Shown in pieces: positions 34,708 to 43,415 of a stretch of 64,000 nt of DNA. The first letter of the stretch is position 1, and the number at the start of each line of letters is the position of its first letter. The notes under the pieces are model-generated. The model worked only from the letters and a program-made list of their open reading frames with translations. It did no database searches and was not told the DNA's origin. Source of the stretch: Jeotgalibaca ciconiae (GTDB lineage: Bacteria; Bacillota; Bacilli; Lactobacillales; Aerococcaceae); NCBI RefSeq assembly GCF_003955755.1, contig NZ_CP034465.1, forward strand, positions 310,001 through 374,000, in the 5' to 3' direction. The position numbers and the translations under genes are program-made.

Positions 34708-34814
34708 TTTACGAACATTCCGTATTTTTATTTTTGTGTTTTATGCTTTTAAGTTATTTAAACCTATTATAAGTCTTATTTCCAAAAAGTAAACAGCTTA
34801 TACACGAACAATTC
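34708..34814 (-). promoter_or_regulatory. Promoter of the purine permease gene with two PurBox-like sites
   Basis: On the minus strand TTTACT (34793-34788) and TATAAT (34771-34766) form a promoter with a 16-base spacer. On the plus strand ATTTACGAACATT (34708-34720) fits the PurR box AWWWCCGAACWWT at 12 of 13 positions, and ATACACGAACAAT at about 34801-34813 fits at about 11. One site flanks the promoter upstream, the other lies just before the ribosome binding site. The box consensus is from memory of Lactococcus/Bacillus work. Confidence 0.6.
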
Positions 34815-34880
34815 ATTTTTTTCATTAGTTTCTTCTCATTAAAGCGATTACTATTAGTATAATAACTTATATCTTTTTAC

Positions 34881-34925
34881 TTTACCTGTCGTAGTAATCA
34901 TGCTATAGTAAAGTTACTACGACAG
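34881..34925 (+). promoter_or_regulatory. Promoter and operator of the PadR/HAAS operon
   Basis: CTGTCGTAGTAA (34886-34897) and its exact complement TTACTACGACAG (34914-34925) form a 12-base-arm inverted repeat spaced by 16 bases. It brackets the promoter: -35 TTTACC (34881-34886), extended -10 TGC-TATAGT (34901-34909). A repressor bound here would block RNA polymerase, so autoregulation by the adjacent PadR protein is likely. Confidence 0.85.
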
Positions 34926-34949
34926 ATGAAGTAAAAAAGAGGTGAGGAG

Positions 34950-35276
34950 ATGATCAGTAGTGATGTCATGAGAGGTTTCAATGATTTATTAATTTTATCT
35001 ATTTTGAGTAAAAACGATTCTTATGGCTATCAAATTTCGAGCACGATTAAAGAGATTTCTCAAGGAACTTATATCATGAAGGAAACCACTCTTTATTCTG
35101 CTTTTGCCCGTTTAGAAAAAAAAGAACTCATTCACTCGTATGCTTCAACAGAAACATTCGGCAAACCGAGAACTTATTATAGAATTACCGCTTTGGGAAA
35201 TGCTGTATATAGAGAAAAGATTGCAGAATGGCAAGAAACAAAACAATTAATCGAAAATTTTATTACACAGGAGTAA
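34950..35276 (+). CDS. PadR family transcriptional regulator
   Basis: A 108-residue winged-helix protein. The N-terminus GFNDLLILSILSKNDSYGYQI and the segment KETTLYSAFARLEKKELI are the PadR DNA-binding core, followed by GKPRTYYRITALG in the wing. It starts at the first ATG after GAGGTGAGGAG. The next gene, a HAAS-domain membrane protein, starts 20 bp after its stop, an arrangement common for PadR regulators. It likely represses its own operon through the inverted repeat at 34886-34925. The inducer is unknown. Confidence 0.93.
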   Translation: MISSDVMRGFNDLLILSILSKNDSYGYQISSTIKEISQGTYIMKETTLYSAFARLEKKELIHSYASTETFGKPRTYYRITALGNAVYREKIAEWQETKQLIENFITQE

Positions 35277-35296
35277 CACTTAAAGGAGGAGTCATT

Positions 35297-36274
35297 ATGG
35301 ATACCATTTTTAATTATGTTGAATCAGTTTTTATAAACCTTCCCAGAACATCTGAAATGGAACAATTAAAAGCTGACATGCTGCATAATATGGAAGATAA
35401 ATACCAAGATTTAAAAGGCCAAGGCGTAAGCGAAAATGAAGCGATAGGAACAGTCTTATCAGAATTTGGGAACATAGATGAAATTGTTGAAGAGTATCGG
35501 TTAAGCAAAAATGAAGAAACAATCGATCCTGACACTATACAATTAGATAATTCAGAAGTCGAAGCATTTATGTTGCACCGAAATCAATATGCATTTGGCA
35601 TCTCGCTAGGTACATTTATGTGTATTATTTCTGTACCACTTCTATTTCTGACGATGCAAATTTTCAATTCTCTTTTTCCATCCTTACAAGATGATATCGG
35701 CAATATATTAGGAGTGGTTATTTTGCTCATTACCGTTGCCATTGCAGTAGCTCTTTTTATTATCTTTGGTATGAGAGAGACAAATTTTCCATATAAAAAT
35801 AAATTATTAGAAGTGGATCCTTACTTCTACTCACAAATCAAACAGGAATATCAGTTATTTAAACCGCGCTTCACCTACGCCATTGCGGCTGGGGTTGTAC
35901 TCTGTATTCTTGGCCCTGTTTTTTTATTGCTATCTCTCATTCTTCTTGGAGAAGACAATTTTTTAGGAGTAGCTTTATTAATGAGTTTTATTGCAACAGG
36001 TGTTTTTCTTTTTGTTTTCTTTGGAATACAAAAAGATACTTATGAAAAAGTACTAAGCATGGGTGAACATACCCGAATCCACATGAAAACGAACAAAATA
36101 ACAGAAACTGTTTCCTCTATTGTTTTCCCACTGGCTACCCTTTACTTTCTTTATCAAGGGTTTATTCATAACAACTGGGATTCTGCTTGGGTAGTCTTTC
36201 CAATCGTTGGAATTGGTTTTGGGATCTTTGCAGCAATCACAGAGGCGATTGGTAATATTCGCGAAAAAAAATAA
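35297..36274 (+). CDS. HAAS-domain membrane protein paired with PadR
   Basis: A 325-residue protein. Residues about 1-75 (FINLPRTSEMEQLKADMLHN, then VSENEAIGTVLSEFGNIDEI) form the helical HAAS/permease-prefix domain found beside PadR regulators. The rest has about six membrane helices in pairs with charged linkers (YEKVLSMGEHTRIHMK). The family is thought to act in envelope stress or drug response, but no mechanism is known. The ATG at 35297 has AAAGGAGGAG; the frame is open from within padR. Confidence 0.85.
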   Translation: MDTIFNYVESVFINLPRTSEMEQLKADMLHNMEDKYQDLKGQGVSENEAIGTVLSEFGNIDEIVEEYRLSKNEETIDPDTIQLDNSEVEAFMLHRNQYAFGISLGTFMCIISVPLLFLTMQIFNSLFPSLQDDIGNILGVVILLITVAIAVALFIIFGMRETNFPYKNKLLEVDPYFYSQIKQEYQLFKPRFTYAIAAGVVLCILGPVFLLLSLILLGEDNFLGVALLMSFIATGVFLFVFFGIQKDTYEKVLSMGEHTRIHMKTNKITETVSSIVFPLATLYFLYQGFIHNNWDSAWVVFPIVGIGFGIFAAITEAIGNIREKK

Positions 36275-36369
36275 AAAGCCTGAAGGAATGACAAAAGCTA
36301 ATTTTTGTAAGATAATAGACAGAGATGGTGAATTGTCTGATTCGTTTTATTTTATAAAGGAGTTTTAAA

Positions 36370-36921
36370 ATGTTAGAAGAAATAAGAATCCAAGTTGAAA
36401 ATGCAATTCGTGAATTAATTGCAGTAGCAAAATTAGAAGATGGAGATATTGTAGTACTTGGTTGTTCATCAAGCGAAGTCATTAGTGAAAAAATTGGCAC
36501 CGCTGGCAGCAAGGAAGTTGGGGAAGTTATCTTTGATACTGCAAACAAAGTATTGCGTCAACATCAACTTGTTTTAGCGGCCCAATGCTGTGAACATTTA
36601 AACCGTGCTCTAGTGATTGACAAAAAAATTGCGAAAGCTGAACGCTATCCAATTGTTAATGCGGTTCCTCATCTTGATGCAGGCGGAAGTTTTGCAACTG
36701 CTGCGTACAAGGGATTTGAACATCCTGTACTTGTCGAAGAAGTTCAAGCAAAAGCTGGACTTGATATTGGTCAAACCTTTATCGGTATGCACATGGTTCC
36801 AGTAGTTGTTCCCGTTCGCCTATCAGTGAATAAAATCGGCGGCGCAATCCTTTCAGCAGCACGCACTCGTCCTAAATCCATCGGCGGCGAGCGTGCACGA
36901 TATGATGAGCGACTTAAATAA
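36370..36921 (+). CDS. TIGR01440/YwlG family protein (UPF0340)
   Basis: A 183-residue protein matching the YwlG family by overall sequence: VVLGCSSSEVISEKIGTAGS near residue 30, LVLAAQCCEHLNRALVID near 60, and IGMHMVPVVVPVRLSV near 135. The family is conserved in Firmicutes without a known function. It has conserved Cys and His residues (QCCEHLNR) that might bind a metal or thiol. AAAGGAG precedes the ATG. It stands alone and ends in a terminator shared with the amino-acid transporter operon. Confidence 0.88.
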   Translation: MLEEIRIQVENAIRELIAVAKLEDGDIVVLGCSSSEVISEKIGTAGSKEVGEVIFDTANKVLRQHQLVLAAQCCEHLNRALVIDKKIAKAERYPIVNAVPHLDAGGSFATAAYKGFEHPVLVEEVQAKAGLDIGQTFIGMHMVPVVVPVRLSVNKIGGAILSAARTRPKSIGGERARYDERLK

Positions 36922-36925
36922 AACA

Positions 36926-36959
36926 CAAAAAAGTAGCTGGTTTATCAGCTACTTTTTTG
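36926..36959. terminator. Rho-independent terminator, bidirectional
   Basis: AAAAAAGTAGCTG pairs with CAGCTACTTTTTT around GTTTAT. It lies between the convergent YwlG-like gene and the amino-acid-binding lipoprotein gene. Confidence 0.92.
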
Positions 36960-36995
36960 TATTTTATATAAAGGAAAAGAATTTATTTCCTTTTC

Positions 36996-37850
36996 TTATT
37001 CTTCTGTTGTATTTTCTTCCATTAATTGTACATTGTCTAGAATGAGTTGATCTACTGCTCCTGATTCTTGTAATTCGTTTAAAATACCATTAACCGTTTC
37101 AAGAAAATCTTCATTTCCTTTTTGAACAGCAATTGCAGCTTCATTTGGTTCACTTTCAATATCAAAATCTGCAATCACTAGGTTGTCATTTTGTTTTGCA
37201 TACTGATTAGCAACTGTTTCAACCATTAAGATTGCATCTACTTTTCCAGTATTTAATGAAAGGATCGCAGTTCCCCATTTACCAACCGATTGTAAATAAG
37301 CATCAGCATACTCTTCTTTCAAGAAATCTTCTTGAATGGTTGATTTTTGTGTTGCCCATTTTGCATCACTTAATGATTCTGGTGATGTGAATTTTTCAGC
37401 ATCCTCTTCTCTAATCAAAACAACGTCTTGAGTTGAAATATAGATATCTGTAAAATCAACGCTTTCTTCTCTTTTTGGAGTTGGATTCATGCCTGCAATA
37501 ACTAAATCAACTTTCCCCGTAGATAGTGCTGGGATCAACCCATCGAAGTCCATATCTTTTACTTCTAAATCAACGCCTAGTTCGTCTGCAATTGCTTTAG
37601 CAATATCAATATCAAAACCAACAATCTCATCTTTTCCATCTTTTACCAAGTGCCATTCATAAGGCGGATAATCTGCAGTCGTTGCAATAATTAGTTTTCC
37701 TCTTTCTTGAATATCAGCCAGCTTATCAGAAGTTGATTCTTCACCGCTTATTGCTGAAGAATCGGTAGCCGAATTAGTATCTGCCCCGCAGGCTGCTAAC
37801 ATTGCAATACTTACCAAACCTACTAAACCTTTTACCCAATTTTTTTTCAT
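36996..37850 (-). CDS. Amino-acid ABC transporter substrate-binding lipoprotein
   Basis: A 284-residue lipoprotein of the SBP_bac_3 family, with a lipobox in MLAACGAD. Conserved parts are IIATTADYPPYEW, VGFDIDIAKAIADELGV and DLVIAGMNPTPKREESVDF, the ligand-binding core for polar amino acids. It captures an amino acid outside the membrane for the permease and ATPase upstream. It is the last gene of a T-box-controlled operon whose specifier reads CGC, so arginine is the likely ligand; glutamine or histidine binding cannot be excluded from sequence alone. The ATG at 37850 has GGGAGGAAATAAG. Confidence 0.9.
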   Translation of the reverse strand: MKKNWVKGLVGLVSIAMLAACGADTNSATDSSAISGEESTSDKLADIQERGKLIIATTADYPPYEWHLVKDGKDEIVGFDIDIAKAIADELGVDLEVKDMDFDGLIPALSTGKVDLVIAGMNPTPKREESVDFTDIYISTQDVVLIREEDAEKFTSPESLSDAKWATQKSTIQEDFLKEEYADAYLQSVGKWGTAILSLNTGKVDAILMVETVANQYAKQNDNLVIADFDIESEPNEAAIAVQKGNEDFLETVNGILNELQESGAVDQLILDNVQLMEENTTEE

Positions 37851-37880
37851 CTTATTTCCTCCCATTTTCCCCATTTTATT

Positions 37881-38603
37881 TTATAAAACTTTTGATAAGA
37901 AGTTCTTTGTTCGTTCATTTTGCGGCTGATCAAAGATTTGCTTTGGTGTGCCTTTTTCAACAATCACACCTTCATCCATGAAAAGAATTCGATCGCCCAC
38001 TTCTCTAGCAAATCCCATTTCATGAGTAACAACTACCATCGTCATACCATTCACGGCAAGATTACGCATAACTTGCAGCACTTCTCCTACCATCTCTGGA
38101 TCAAGCGCAGAAGTCGGTTCATCAAATAACATCATTTCTGGTTGCATAGCCAGTGCCCTCGCAATAGCGATTCTTTGCTTTTGACCGCCTGACAAAGAAT
38201 TTGGATAGGCATCAGCCTTATCGAGAAGGCCCATGCTTTGTAATAAATCAGTCGCAATTTTTTTTGCTTCTTCTTGTGATGTCTTCTTTATTTGAATCGG
38301 ACCGATAGTAATGTTTTCTAATACAGTTAAATGCGGGAATAAATTAAAATTCTGGAAAACCATTCCCATTTTCGTACGTATTTCGTCAATATTAACCCCT
38401 TTTTTATTAATTATTTGATTATTGAATAGTACTTCTCCCGATGTTGGTATTTCTAGCAAATTTAAACAGCGTAGAAATGTACTTTTACCAGATCCAGAAG
38501 GCCCAATTACGACGACTACTTCTCCATCTTTAATTTCTTCGTCAATTCCTTTTAGTACTTCTTTCTCTCCAAATGATTTGGTTAATTTTGTTGTTTTAAT
38601 CAC
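37881..38603 (-). CDS. Amino-acid ABC transporter ATP-binding protein
   Basis: A 240-residue ATPase of the polar amino-acid uptake family (GlnQ/ArtP-like). Walker A is GPSGSGKST near residue 34, the signature is LSGGQKQR, and Walker B is [12 protein letters not shown]. It is full length and intact. The start is a GTG (38603-38601) that overlaps the end of the permease gene by eight bases, so the two are translationally coupled. It drives amino-acid import together with the flanking genes. Confidence 0.93.
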   Translation of the reverse strand: MIKTTKLTKSFGEKEVLKGIDEEIKDGEVVVVIGPSGSGKSTFLRCLNLLEIPTSGEVLFNNQIINKKGVNIDEIRTKMGMVFQNFNLFPHLTVLENITIGPIQIKKTSQEEAKKIATDLLQSMGLLDKADAYPNSLSGGQKQRIAIARALAMQPEMMLFDEPTSALDPEMVGEVLQVMRNLAVNGMTMVVVTHEMGFAREVGDRILFMDEGVIVEKGTPKQIFDQPQNERTKNFLSKVL

Positions 38604-39246
38604 TTTGCTTTAACCTTCTTTCAAATAATTCTACTAGTTTACTGGCAAATGTTGTTAATACGAAATAGAAGGCTGCTGCAACAACATATGGCATGAATGG
38701 CATATAAGTGGCTCCAGCAACTACTTGCGCATTAAACATTAAATCGCGCATCCCTACTACGGAAATAATTGCTGACTCTTTCATTAGTGTAACAAATTCA
38801 TTTCCTAAAGCTGGCAAGATATTCTTCAATGCTTGCGGATAAATAATCTGTCGCATTGCCAAATTATGATTCATACCAATCGAGCGTGCTGCTTCCATTT
38901 GTCCTTTGTCCACTGCTTGAATACCTGCGCGGATTATTTCAGCGATGTAGGCTGCTGAATTTAAAGCGATCGTAATGACGCCTGACATAAAGTCGGGCAA
39001 CTCAATATTAATCACATACAATCCATAATAAATAATAAATAATTGTACGAGTAATGGTGTTCCTCGAACCACTTGGATATATGCTTTGGCAGGCATACTA
39101 AGGAGTGGGTTTTTTGACATTTTCATTATTGCCAATAATGACCCTAGAAGAACCCCCAATATAATTGCTATAAAAGATAACGCGATTGTATAAGCTGTAC
39201 CTCGAAAATAAAGCGGCAAATATGTCTGAAAAAAATCCATCGACAT
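38596..39246 (-). CDS. Amino-acid ABC transporter permease
   Basis: A 216-residue membrane protein of the HisM/GlnP type. [20 protein letters not shown] at the start, [18 protein letters not shown], and the EAA loop [20 protein letters not shown] are typical. It is the first gene of the operon, directly behind the T-box leader. The frame opens at 39282, but the ATG at 39246 has AAGGAG and fits family length. It presumably works as a homodimer with the ATPase and the lipoprotein. Confidence 0.92.
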   Translation of the reverse strand: MSMDFFQTYLPLYFRGTAYTIALSFIAIILGVLLGSLLAIMKMSKNPLLSMPAKAYIQVVRGTPLLVQLFIIYYGLYVINIELPDFMSGVITIALNSAAYIAEIIRAGIQAVDKGQMEAARSIGMNHNLAMRQIIYPQALKNILPALGNEFVTLMKESAIISVVGMRDLMFNAQVVAGATYMPFMPYVVAAAFYFVLTTFASKLVELFERRLKQSD

Positions 39247-39279
39247 GATATAAAACTCCTTTTTTATTAAATATAAATA

Positions 39280-39597
39280 CAAAAAAACCGTCTCTCACAT
39301 ATATGTACATACATGCAAGAGACGGATCAAAGTTAAATTGAGTCCGCGGTACCACTCTAGTTGACATGTTCAAAGACACATCCACCTCATTATAGTAACG
39401 CCTGATTTGCGGAAAAAGCTACTGATTGTTCACTTTTTCATCGATAAAGTGCGGTTCAATTAGAGTTTTCTGATAGGCTTCCACTCTGCCCCATCTCGCT
39501 TTAAGAAATGATTCTAATCTACTCTCTTTATCATAGATTGTTTTTTATTTAGTTTTAAATATGAATGTATTTTAGTGAATTCTAGGAAAAATGTCAA
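39280..39597 (-). promoter_or_regulatory. T-box leader of the amino-acid transporter operon (specifier probably CGC, Arg)
   Basis: On the minus strand a promoter (TTGACA 39597-39592, 17-base spacer, TAAAAT 39574-39569) is followed by Stem I with base helix GATAAAG/CTTTATC, AGAGTAG bulge and upper helix ATTAG/CTAAT. The 3-prime side of the specifier loop reads GAACCGCA. The same layout in the metY leader reads GAAAATGG with ATG, so the specifier here should be CGC (arginine); CCG is the alternative. The core AGAGTGGTACCGCGG (plus-strand 39344-39358) and a terminator CCGTCTCT/AGAGACGG with seven T complete it. Confidence 0.88.
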
Positions 39598-39686
39598 CAC
39601 TTTTTCTCATTTATTCTTAATTCAAAAACACATCTCTTATTAATGTTAAATACTATGTTATCTCACTCAATCTGTCAAGTAACTTT

Positions 39687-41504
39687 TTATTTTTGCAGTT
39701 CTTTTGATAATTCTTTGATTCTATTTACAGCATCATCTAGGTATTGAATAGTATCTTTTAATGGTTTATCCGTTGTAATATCAACGCCGGCAATTTTTGC
39801 TGCATCAACGGGAATAAAGCGTCCACCTGTTTTCAAAAATTCCATCCAACGATTCGTAGCTGCTTGCCCTTCTTCTTTTATCTTCAGAAATGCTTGTGTT
39901 GCAATTGTCAAACCTGCGGAATAGGTATAAGAATACAATCCCATATAATAGTGGATTTGCCTCATCCATGTTAGTTCTGCACCTGGATTGATTTCTACAG
40001 CATCTCCCCAAAAATCTTCCAATACTCTTCTCTTAATTTCGCTTAATTTTTGCGCATCAAAGCTCATTCCTTGATCTACCAATTTATATACTTCTCTCTG
40101 ATAAGCAGCTTCTAAAAGGTGTGTTACAAAATTATGGAAATAGGTATCTGTCAGCATTTTAGTTAACGCAAAACGTTCCATTCGTGGATCTTCCGTTTTT
40201 GCTGTTAAAGAATCAGTTAATAATAATTCATTGAACGTAGAAGGAGCTTCAATTAAGTAAAGAGACGGTCCTTCATCTAAAATAGAATTGTGCTTATTGG
40301 CAAGGATTGATTGTCCGGCATGCCCTAATTCATGAATCAATGTATACACATTACTTAAGTGATTGGTCCAAGACATCAAAATATAGGGATGGGCTTTTTC
40401 GCCTAGAGAGCTGCTACAGAAACCACCTGTTGACTTCCCTTTATTTTGAGCAAAGTCAACCCAGCGTTCAGGATAAGCTTTCATGATCATCTCGGTGTAT
40501 TCTTCTCCTAAAACAGAAATTGCTTCTTCAACCATTTTCTGTGATTCTTCAATTGTAACGGTTGGAGAATATTCAGGATCCAAATCGATTTTTAAGTCTG
40601 CGTAAGTTACTTTATCCAAAGCTTGTACTTCTTTTAAATGTGTCACATATTTTTGCATGACCGGTGCCAAGTCAGACATGATTACATCAATTTGACGATT
40701 GTACAAATCACGATCAACTTCTTGATCGTATAGTAAATAGTCAAAAATAGAATCAAATCCTCGCATAGTAGCAATGGTTTTTTCTGTTTGAAGTTTTGTA
40801 TAGTAAGCGGCTGCAACAACATTTTCATATTTCTTCAAAACACTGGAAAATTTATCAAAAGCAGCTCGACGTATGCTTGTATCTGTATGATACATATAGT
40901 GGTCTTCATACAAAACAAAGCTCAATGGATATTCTTTTCCATCGACAGTAAACGTGCCAAAATCCATATCAGCTAGTCGTGCTTGTTCGTAGATATCACT
41001 TGGCGCGTTTAAAGTTGGTGACAATTGTGCCAAGGCTTTTTCAACAGCAGGATCTAATTGAATCTTTTTGTTTGCTTTTATGATTCGAATAAAAGAATTG
41101 TATTCAGGTGCTTCTTTTGCAATATCATCTAATATTTCATCCGATACTTCTGTAATTTCTGATTGGAAAAACGAGAGTGAGGCTGATAAGTTAGCACTGG
41201 TAATACTCATTTTGCGAGACAACTGTGTGTTTTCTGGATTTGTTAAATCAGTTGTTTCTGGTAGAAATGCATACTGATTTGTTAAAGAGTATAATTCTAA
41301 AATTTCTTCATAGTCTTTTAAAGACTTCAATATTATTTCTTTATTTGTTAGCTTTTCTGCATATTTCTTTTCAAACGCAGTAACTAAAGTTTGTAATTTT
41401 TCAATCGCTTGATCAAACGCTTCTCTTGTTGCAAACAGTGCTGTTAAATCCCATGTTAAATTTTCAGCTACTTCATTACGATGTTTCATTTCTTGTGTTT
41501 CCAT
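39687..41504 (-). CDS. pepF: Oligoendopeptidase F
   Basis: A 605-residue M3-family zinc peptidase that cleaves peptides of roughly 7-17 residues in the cytosol. The active site is in LIHELGHAGQS (HExxH) near residue 390, and FNELLLTDSL downstream carries the third ligand. The N-terminal TWDLTALFATREAFDQA and C-terminal MGLYSYTYSAGLTIA are typical of PepF. It works downstream of peptide uptake such as the transporter at 14-21 kb. It is the last gene of a probable four-gene operon (pdxK, AEC transporter, panE, pepF), 24 bp after panE. GGAGAG precedes the ATG. Confidence 0.95.
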   Translation of the reverse strand: METQEMKHRNEVAENLTWDLTALFATREAFDQAIEKLQTLVTAFEKKYAEKLTNKEIILKSLKDYEEILELYSLTNQYAFLPETTDLTNPENTQLSRKMSITSANLSASLSFFQSEITEVSDEILDDIAKEAPEYNSFIRIIKANKKIQLDPAVEKALAQLSPTLNAPSDIYEQARLADMDFGTFTVDGKEYPLSFVLYEDHYMYHTDTSIRRAAFDKFSSVLKKYENVVAAAYYTKLQTEKTIATMRGFDSIFDYLLYDQEVDRDLYNRQIDVIMSDLAPVMQKYVTHLKEVQALDKVTYADLKIDLDPEYSPTVTIEESQKMVEEAISVLGEEYTEMIMKAYPERWVDFAQNKGKSTGGFCSSSLGEKAHPYILMSWTNHLSNVYTLIHELGHAGQSILANKHNSILDEGPSLYLIEAPSTFNELLLTDSLTAKTEDPRMERFALTKMLTDTYFHNFVTHLLEAAYQREVYKLVDQGMSFDAQKLSEIKRRVLEDFWGDAVEINPGAELTWMRQIHYYMGLYSYTYSAGLTIATQAFLKIKEEGQAATNRWMEFLKTGGRFIPVDAAKIAGVDITTDKPLKDTIQYLDDAVNRIKELSKELQK

Positions 41505-41528
41505 TTGCGTCTCTCCTGCCTTTATCTT

Positions 41529-42446
41529 TTAAGAATAAGCTGCTTCGATTTCTTTGATTTTTTGGTATAAAGATTGGTTCGTCGGCGCTTCTATTTTGTG
41601 AATTTTTGCCTTAGCAAGAACAGTTCCGGCGAATAGCTCCACTTCCGAATAACGTTTTGCGATACCATCTTGTCGCATGGATGGCATATTTTCTGGAGAA
41701 AGTGTTTCTAATAACTCTAAATTATCTTGTAAATCTTGTTCGGTCAAATTGATTCCTTCCGCTTGGGCAATCGGCATGACTTCCTGCATCGCTTGAATCA
41801 TTAACTCTCGACTGGAGCCTTCCTTTTGAACATCTCCGTAGCTTCCTTCTGTCACCATAAGTACTTGATTAATACCTACATTCATCATAAACTTTTTCCA
41901 AATCCGATGTTGAATATCTTGTTCTATTGTGTAAGGAAATTCAGTTTGATCAAAAAATCTGCTGACTGCCTCTAGTTGTTCTTGTTTAGACAGCTGATCA
42001 ATCCCGATACGCAGTTCTCCCATTCGCGTATAATTTAACTGGTTGTCCACCCGGACAGCATCCATTCCTTGAGAAACACAATGGATGATATTCTCTTTCC
42101 CAAATGCATCAGCCAGGACTTCCTCACTAGAAATTCCATTCAAGACAGAAATAATGATTGTTTTTGGTCCGATTTGATTACGAGCAGTTTCTAATCCACT
42201 CTGCAAGCTAGTTCCTTTCACGCAAAATAATATCAAATCAGCTGGCTCTGTTTTTTCATTCTCTTCAACATAATAAAAAGAACATTTCTGGCGATTTGCA
42301 AAAATACCTTCTTCTTCGTATTTCTTTTTTCGATTTTCATTTACAACGATGCGGACATTTTCTTTGCCGATTTTTTTGCTAAAATGATTCGCATACATGA
42401 TTCCAAGAGCTCCTAAGCCGACGATAGCTATGTTTTTAATTTTCAT
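41529..42446 (-). CDS. panE: 2-dehydropantoate 2-reductase
   Basis: A 305-residue ketopantoate reductase, making pantoate for pantothenate and coenzyme A with NADPH. The N-terminal IAIVGLGALGIMYANHF is the Rossmann motif. The C-terminal part has the KKFMMNVGINQVLMVT segment with the catalytic Lys and Asn, and the ends are typical (MPSMRQDGIAKRYSEVELF). No panB, panC or panD lies in the window, so pathway context is missing, and a related 2-keto acid reductase role is possible. AGGAGG precedes the ATG. Confidence 0.9.
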   Translation of the reverse strand: MKIKNIAIVGLGALGIMYANHFSKKIGKENVRIVVNENRKKKYEEEGIFANRQKCSFYYVEENEKTEPADLILFCVKGTSLQSGLETARNQIGPKTIIISVLNGISSEEVLADAFGKENIIHCVSQGMDAVRVDNQLNYTRMGELRIGIDQLSKQEQLEAVSRFFDQTEFPYTIEQDIQHRIWKKFMMNVGINQVLMVTEGSYGDVQKEGSSRELMIQAMQEVMPIAQAEGINLTEQDLQDNLELLETLSPENMPSMRQDGIAKRYSEVELFAGTVLAKAKIHKIEAPTNQSLYQKIKEIEAAYS

Positions 42447-42469
42447 TTGTATGTCCTCCTCCAGTTCAT

Positions 42470-43393
42470 TTATCGAAATAAAATACTTATTAAAGGAATG
42501 GTTAAAACAGATATAACCGTTGATAGAAATACATATCCAGTAGCAAGTTTTGTGTTTCCACTATATTGCGTCGATAAAGTAACTGCCATCGTGGGCCCCG
42601 GCATAGCAGCAATCACGATTAACACACCTAAGATCATTTCATTTGAAATAAAATTACGTAATACGAACCAAAGCAATATCGGAATCAATAACATTCTAAA
42701 TACTGCAAAAAGATACAACTTCACGTTTCTTATTGCTGCTAATAAATCAATATCTGCCATAGAAGAACCTATGAGAAACATAGCGAGAGGCGAAGTAATA
42801 TTTCCTAAACTCTCAGTGGCCTGAGTAAGGATACTTGGCAGCTGAATATCAAAAAAGAAAAAGAACAATGCTAATACAGATGCAATCGTTGCTGGATTTG
42901 TTAAAATCACTCGCCAACTAATTGTATTTAATCGTTTCCCTTTTGTAATCATATAAATTCCAATGGAATAAAGGAGTAGATTATTTGGAATATTGTAAAT
43001 AGATGCATAAAATAAAGCTCCTGTTCCAAAAATTGCTTGAACAACCGGGAAACCCATAAAACCATTATTGGCAAAAACCGTTAAAAATTGAATAATTCCT
43101 TCTTCATCTGGCTGAACCTTAAATATTTTTGGCGTAATAAGTGCCAATCCGATGAACAGCACATAGGAAAAAACGGCCATGATCAAAACAAATATACTAT
43201 CAAACTTTGACCCTACCTTAGCTGCTCCAGATGTAGAAGAAATAATTAATGCCGGTACAGTCACATAATTGATCAATGTTGCAAAATTTAAGTTTGCATG
43301 CTTTTCTAATACTCCTGTCTTAGCAACAATATAACCAACGACCAAAATGAGCATCAATACGAGCATTTGATGTAGAACGACTCTTGGATCCAA
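42470..43393 (-). CDS. AEC family transporter
   Basis: A 307-residue protein with about ten membrane helices of the auxin efflux carrier family. TVFANNGFMGFPVVQAIFG holds the family NxGF motif, and FLIGSSMADIDLL and AAMPGPTMAVTLSTQYSG are further conserved parts. Bacterial relatives move malate, malonate or other carboxylates. The frame begins at a GTG (43402) that overlaps the ribosome binding site; a TTG at 43393, eight bases after AAGGAG, is the better start. It is second in the pdxK-AEC-panE-pepF operon, so a keto acid substrate is conceivable. Confidence 0.85.
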   Translation of the reverse strand: MDPRVVLHQMLVLMLILVVGYIVAKTGVLEKHANLNFATLINYVTVPALIISSTSGAAKVGSKFDSIFVLIMAVFSYVLFIGLALITPKIFKVQPDEEGIIQFLTVFANNGFMGFPVVQAIFGTGALFYASIYNIPNNLLLYSIGIYMITKGKRLNTISWRVILTNPATIASVLALFFFFFDIQLPSILTQATESLGNITSPLAMFLIGSSMADIDLLAAIRNVKLYLFAVFRMLLIPILLWFVLRNFISNEMILGVLIVIAAMPGPTMAVTLSTQYSGNTKLATGYVFLSTVISVLTIPLISILFR

Positions 43394-43415
43394 TGACTTC
43401 ACTCCTTAAATTGAT

